NCBI GenBank assembly: GCA_003245715.1
Contig: QKCJ01000024.1
Location: forward strand, 1 to 64,000
Origin: a bacterium
GTDB taxonomy: Bacteria; Planctomycetota; SZUA-567
Length of the DNA: 64,000 nucleotides
Reading direction: 5' to 3'
Positions 62,084-64,000 of the stretch are shown in pieces (position 1 is the first letter of the stretch; each line of letters opens with the position of its first letter). The notes under the pieces are model-generated. The model saw nothing but the letters and a program-made list of their open reading frames with translations. It searched no databases and was not told the origin of the DNA. The position numbers were made by a program, and so were the translations under genes.

Positions 62084-62112
62084 AACACCCTGCCGGATCA
62101 AGGCAGGGTGTT
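62084..62112. terminator. Bidirectional terminator between ndk and the TPR gene
   Basis: Perfect 11-bp stem AACACCCTGCC / GGCAGGGTGTT with a 7-base loop, flanked by A-run on the left and TTTT on the right, between convergent genes. Confidence 0.85.
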
Positions 62113-62126
62113 TTAACTTGTAAGGT

Positions 62127-64000
62127 TTAACGGCCAAGACGGTTTCGTATCCGCTTACTCAGCGCCTCCCTTTCAGGAGTATCTTCAAGCAGTCGCGCTT
62201 CTTCGTTATATTGTAACGCTTCCTGCGGACGGTCAAGATCAAACAATGCCTGTGCGCAATACGTAAGTGCCTGCGGACTCTTTCTGCCACTGATCTCAAC
62301 TGCCGATTTTGCCGCATTAAGAGCCAGCTCAGAGGCAGCAGGAATAACCTTGCCGTCAAAGTCCTTACCTGGAGAGAGGAAGAATGCCACCGCCGCAAGG
62401 CGTAAATCAAGGCTATCAGGCAACGATCTGAAGGCTTCATCAAAGGCTACCACACCGTCAATTGTCGCCCGGTTACGCCGGTACAGAAGTCTCGCGCGTT
62501 CAAAAAGCGGCAGATGCCATCCCTGAGCCAACTCTATTGCCTGACGGTAAATCGCCTCTGCCTCTCCATATTTACCGGCTTTTACAAGATTCTCGGCCAG
62601 AGTATTGTAGCGCAAAGCAAGTTCTTTGCCAGCTGTGTCTGAACTGAGAGTCCGGATTCCTTCAAGCATACTCCAGGAAGAGGGAATCATCTTCGGATCA
62701 GCCAAAAGTTCATCCGCTTTAAGCATCATATAGTTGACTGCACCACGGGCTTTCAGTACGCGCGAATACCGGCCGGCAAGCAATTCAAGCGTACCATCAC
62801 GCTGAAGCGCACTCAGAGCATCAACTCCATTCTTGCTTCGCCCTTGCCTGAACTCAAGCAAAGCCAGATCAAGCTTGGAAAGCAAGCCAAAAACATTGGC
62901 ATAGGCAATCCCTGTTCTAGTCGCATTAATCCAGAACTTAACCGCTTTCTTAGCAGCCGGAACCTCAAGCAGTACTATATTATCCCCCTGAATAAACTTC
63001 CCGCCAGCAACCAACTGACTTTTGTCATCATTCAGATCTGCCTTCATAGCCCGACCATTGATCCATAACCTGCAGTACGGCGGAAAAGAAATTTCAACAT
63101 CCGACTTATTCTCTGATGTATATAATTGCGCTGAAAAATATACCCCTTCATTTTCAGACATTAACGGTGGCAAGTGGAAATTATTCTCAGAATCACGATA
63201 AATCATCTCCCAGCCCTGCTCACCTTCATTAGTCACAAAAACCTCTGAGGGGTTAAATACCGAAAGCTGGCTTGGCGGGGGAAATTTATTATTTGAGAAC
63301 GGGCCACACCAAAACGACGCATCCGGAGTAACCTGACGTCTTGCCGATGCCAGAGCAAGTTTTATTGAACGCTTGAAATAGTTTATCGCTTCACTCTCAG
63401 AGACAGGGGCATGAACCAAGCCCTGCAGATATTCGCTCTCACCAGCACTTAACCGTCGGCTCTTGCTCTGCTTGATACTCTCGAGAAGTTCGCGTGATTC
63501 ATTTTTGATAATTTTAATATCTTTTGGAAGGCAGGCAGCAAAACCGGTATAGGCCTGAACAAGGGTGTTGACCGGAGCATCCTCACGCAATACTCGTTCA
63601 TACAAACGAAGCGCCAGAGTTTTGTCACGAGGCTGGGTGAGCAGGCTGTCACCCATTTCAAGAAGACTGCGCATCATTTCAGTACTCATCCCGCGAATGT
63701 CACAACTAAGGCTCAACAACTGAATATCCCCCCCCTGAGCGCCCAGAGCAAGATACGTATCATCCGCAGATGACGTTTCTGTTGAACCTTCAAAATTAAG
63801 GACAACTTCCTGATTGATAGTCAAAGTCAAGCGTGGCGTGGCAACATTACGGGTAACCTCAATATCGTAGACCTTATCCGCTTGAAGTGCAAAAGAGCTG
63901 TTCTCAACAAGAGAAGTTTTATCCCAAAACAACCGCGCCCCCAGAACCCCTTCGCCACCGATACTGAGAATCCGGGTCGTATCAATCTGACTGAAGCGCC
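62127..64000 (-). CDS. Large TPR-repeat protein, N-terminus beyond window edge
   Basis: The frame is open from its stop to the right window edge (at least 624 codons); the ATG- or TTG-like start inside is not the true one since codons continue upstream. The visible N-terminal part (VYDIEVTRNVATPRLTLTIN, then VVLNFEGS) looks like a jelly-roll ligand-binding domain. TPR-like helices follow, at about 85-170 and 425-600 (AEAIYRQAIELAQGWHLPLF, AAKSAVEISGRKSPQALTYC). A middle beta-rich stretch (PPYCRLWINGRAMKADL) separates them. This plan is seen at the C-terminus of planctomycete-type kinases; whether a kinase domain lies upstream cannot be seen. Confidence 0.75.
   Translation of the reverse strand, partial: RFSQIDTTRILSIGGEGVLGARLFWDKTSLVENSSFALQADKVYDIEVTRNVATPRLTLTINQEVVLNFEGSTETSSADDTYLALGAQGGDIQLLSLSCDIRGMSTEMMRSLLEMGDSLLTQPRDKTLALRLYERVLREDAPVNTLVQAYTGFAACLPKDIKIIKNESRELLESIKQSKSRRLSAGESEYLQGLVHAPVSESEAINYFKRSIKLALASARRQVTPDASFWCGPFSNNKFPPPSQLSVFNPSEVFVTNEGEQGWEMIYRDSENNFHLPPLMSENEGVYFSAQLYTSENKSDVEISFPPYCRLWINGRAMKADLNDDKSQLVAGGKFIQGDNIVLLEVPAAKKAVKFWINATRTGIAYANVFGLLSKLDLALLEFRQGRSKNGVDALSALQRDGTLELLAGRYSRVLKARGAVNYMMLKADELLADPKMIPSSWSMLEGIRTLSSDTAGKELALRYNTLAENLVKAGKYGEAEAIYRQAIELAQGWHLPLFERARLLYRRNRATIDGVVAFDEAFRSLPDSLDLRLAAVAFFLSPGKDFDGKVIPAASELALNAAKSAVEISGRKSPQALTYCAQALFDLDRPQEALQYNEEARLLEDTPEREALSKRIRNRLGR

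Noticed and set aside
1-64000. CRISPR arrays or insertion sequences
   Set aside because: No regularly spaced repeats, transposase genes or paired terminal repeats were seen.

Overview
The window is bacterial chromosome carrying one end of an integrated phage-like element. The host is most likely a member of the PVC superphylum, perhaps Lentisphaerae. This is inferred from a serine/threonine kinase with an N-terminal zinc ribbon, an NHLM-type peptide exporter, a sulfatase and glycosidase cluster with no SusC/SusD pair, and dense intrinsic terminators. No rRNA or marker gene fixes the taxonomy.

Positions 1 to about 14,730 are the integrase-proximal part of a prophage or integrative element. 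A tyrosine integrase sits next to a tRNA-Leu(CAG) whose 3' end faces the element. A CI-like S24 repressor (+) diverges from an early operon (-). That operon encodes an AntA-type antirepressor, two small helix-turn-helix proteins, a Gp157 protein, a Sak4-like ATPase, a DUF669 protein, RusA, an SF2 helicase, a primase-helicase, a glutaredoxin-like protein and a SIR2-domain protein cut by the window edge. The helicase is interrupted at its P-loop by a 141-residue mini-intein. No head, tail or lysis genes are visible, so the other end lies to the left of the window.

Positions 14,900 to 24,400 hold an isochorismatase-like hydrolase, a GT39-like membrane glycosyltransferase and a metal-efflux locus: a Cys-rich exported protein, a small exported metal-site protein, a CusB-like adaptor and a CusA-like RND pump. 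Positions 24,400 to 32,400 hold the kinase, a SIS-domain isomerase, a candidate structured RNA, an ECF sigma factor with a very long membrane anti-sigma-like partner, a HAD hydrolase, hisG and an HhH-like protein.

Positions 32,700 to 40,200 are a four-gene operon for an NHLM-type exporter (HlyD, C39-peptidase ABC, second ABC) plus a substrate-binding protein. No precursor peptide was seen nearby. Positions 40,500 to 54,000 are a glycan-catabolic locus. A seven-gene minus-strand operon (DUF2264, GH42, ManA-like, SGNH, LacI, GH36, sulfatase) starts at a strong promoter followed by a perfect 16-bp LacI-type palindrome. An AraR-like GntR regulator diverges from a GH5-like enzyme, with repeated TTGTAC sites between them. 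None of these enzymes shows a signal peptide, so the pathway looks cytoplasmic.

Positions 54,000 to 62,100 carry asnB, a DUF4129 / DUF4350 / MoxR / DUF58 membrane-stress-type cluster and ndk. The window ends inside a large TPR protein on the minus strand.
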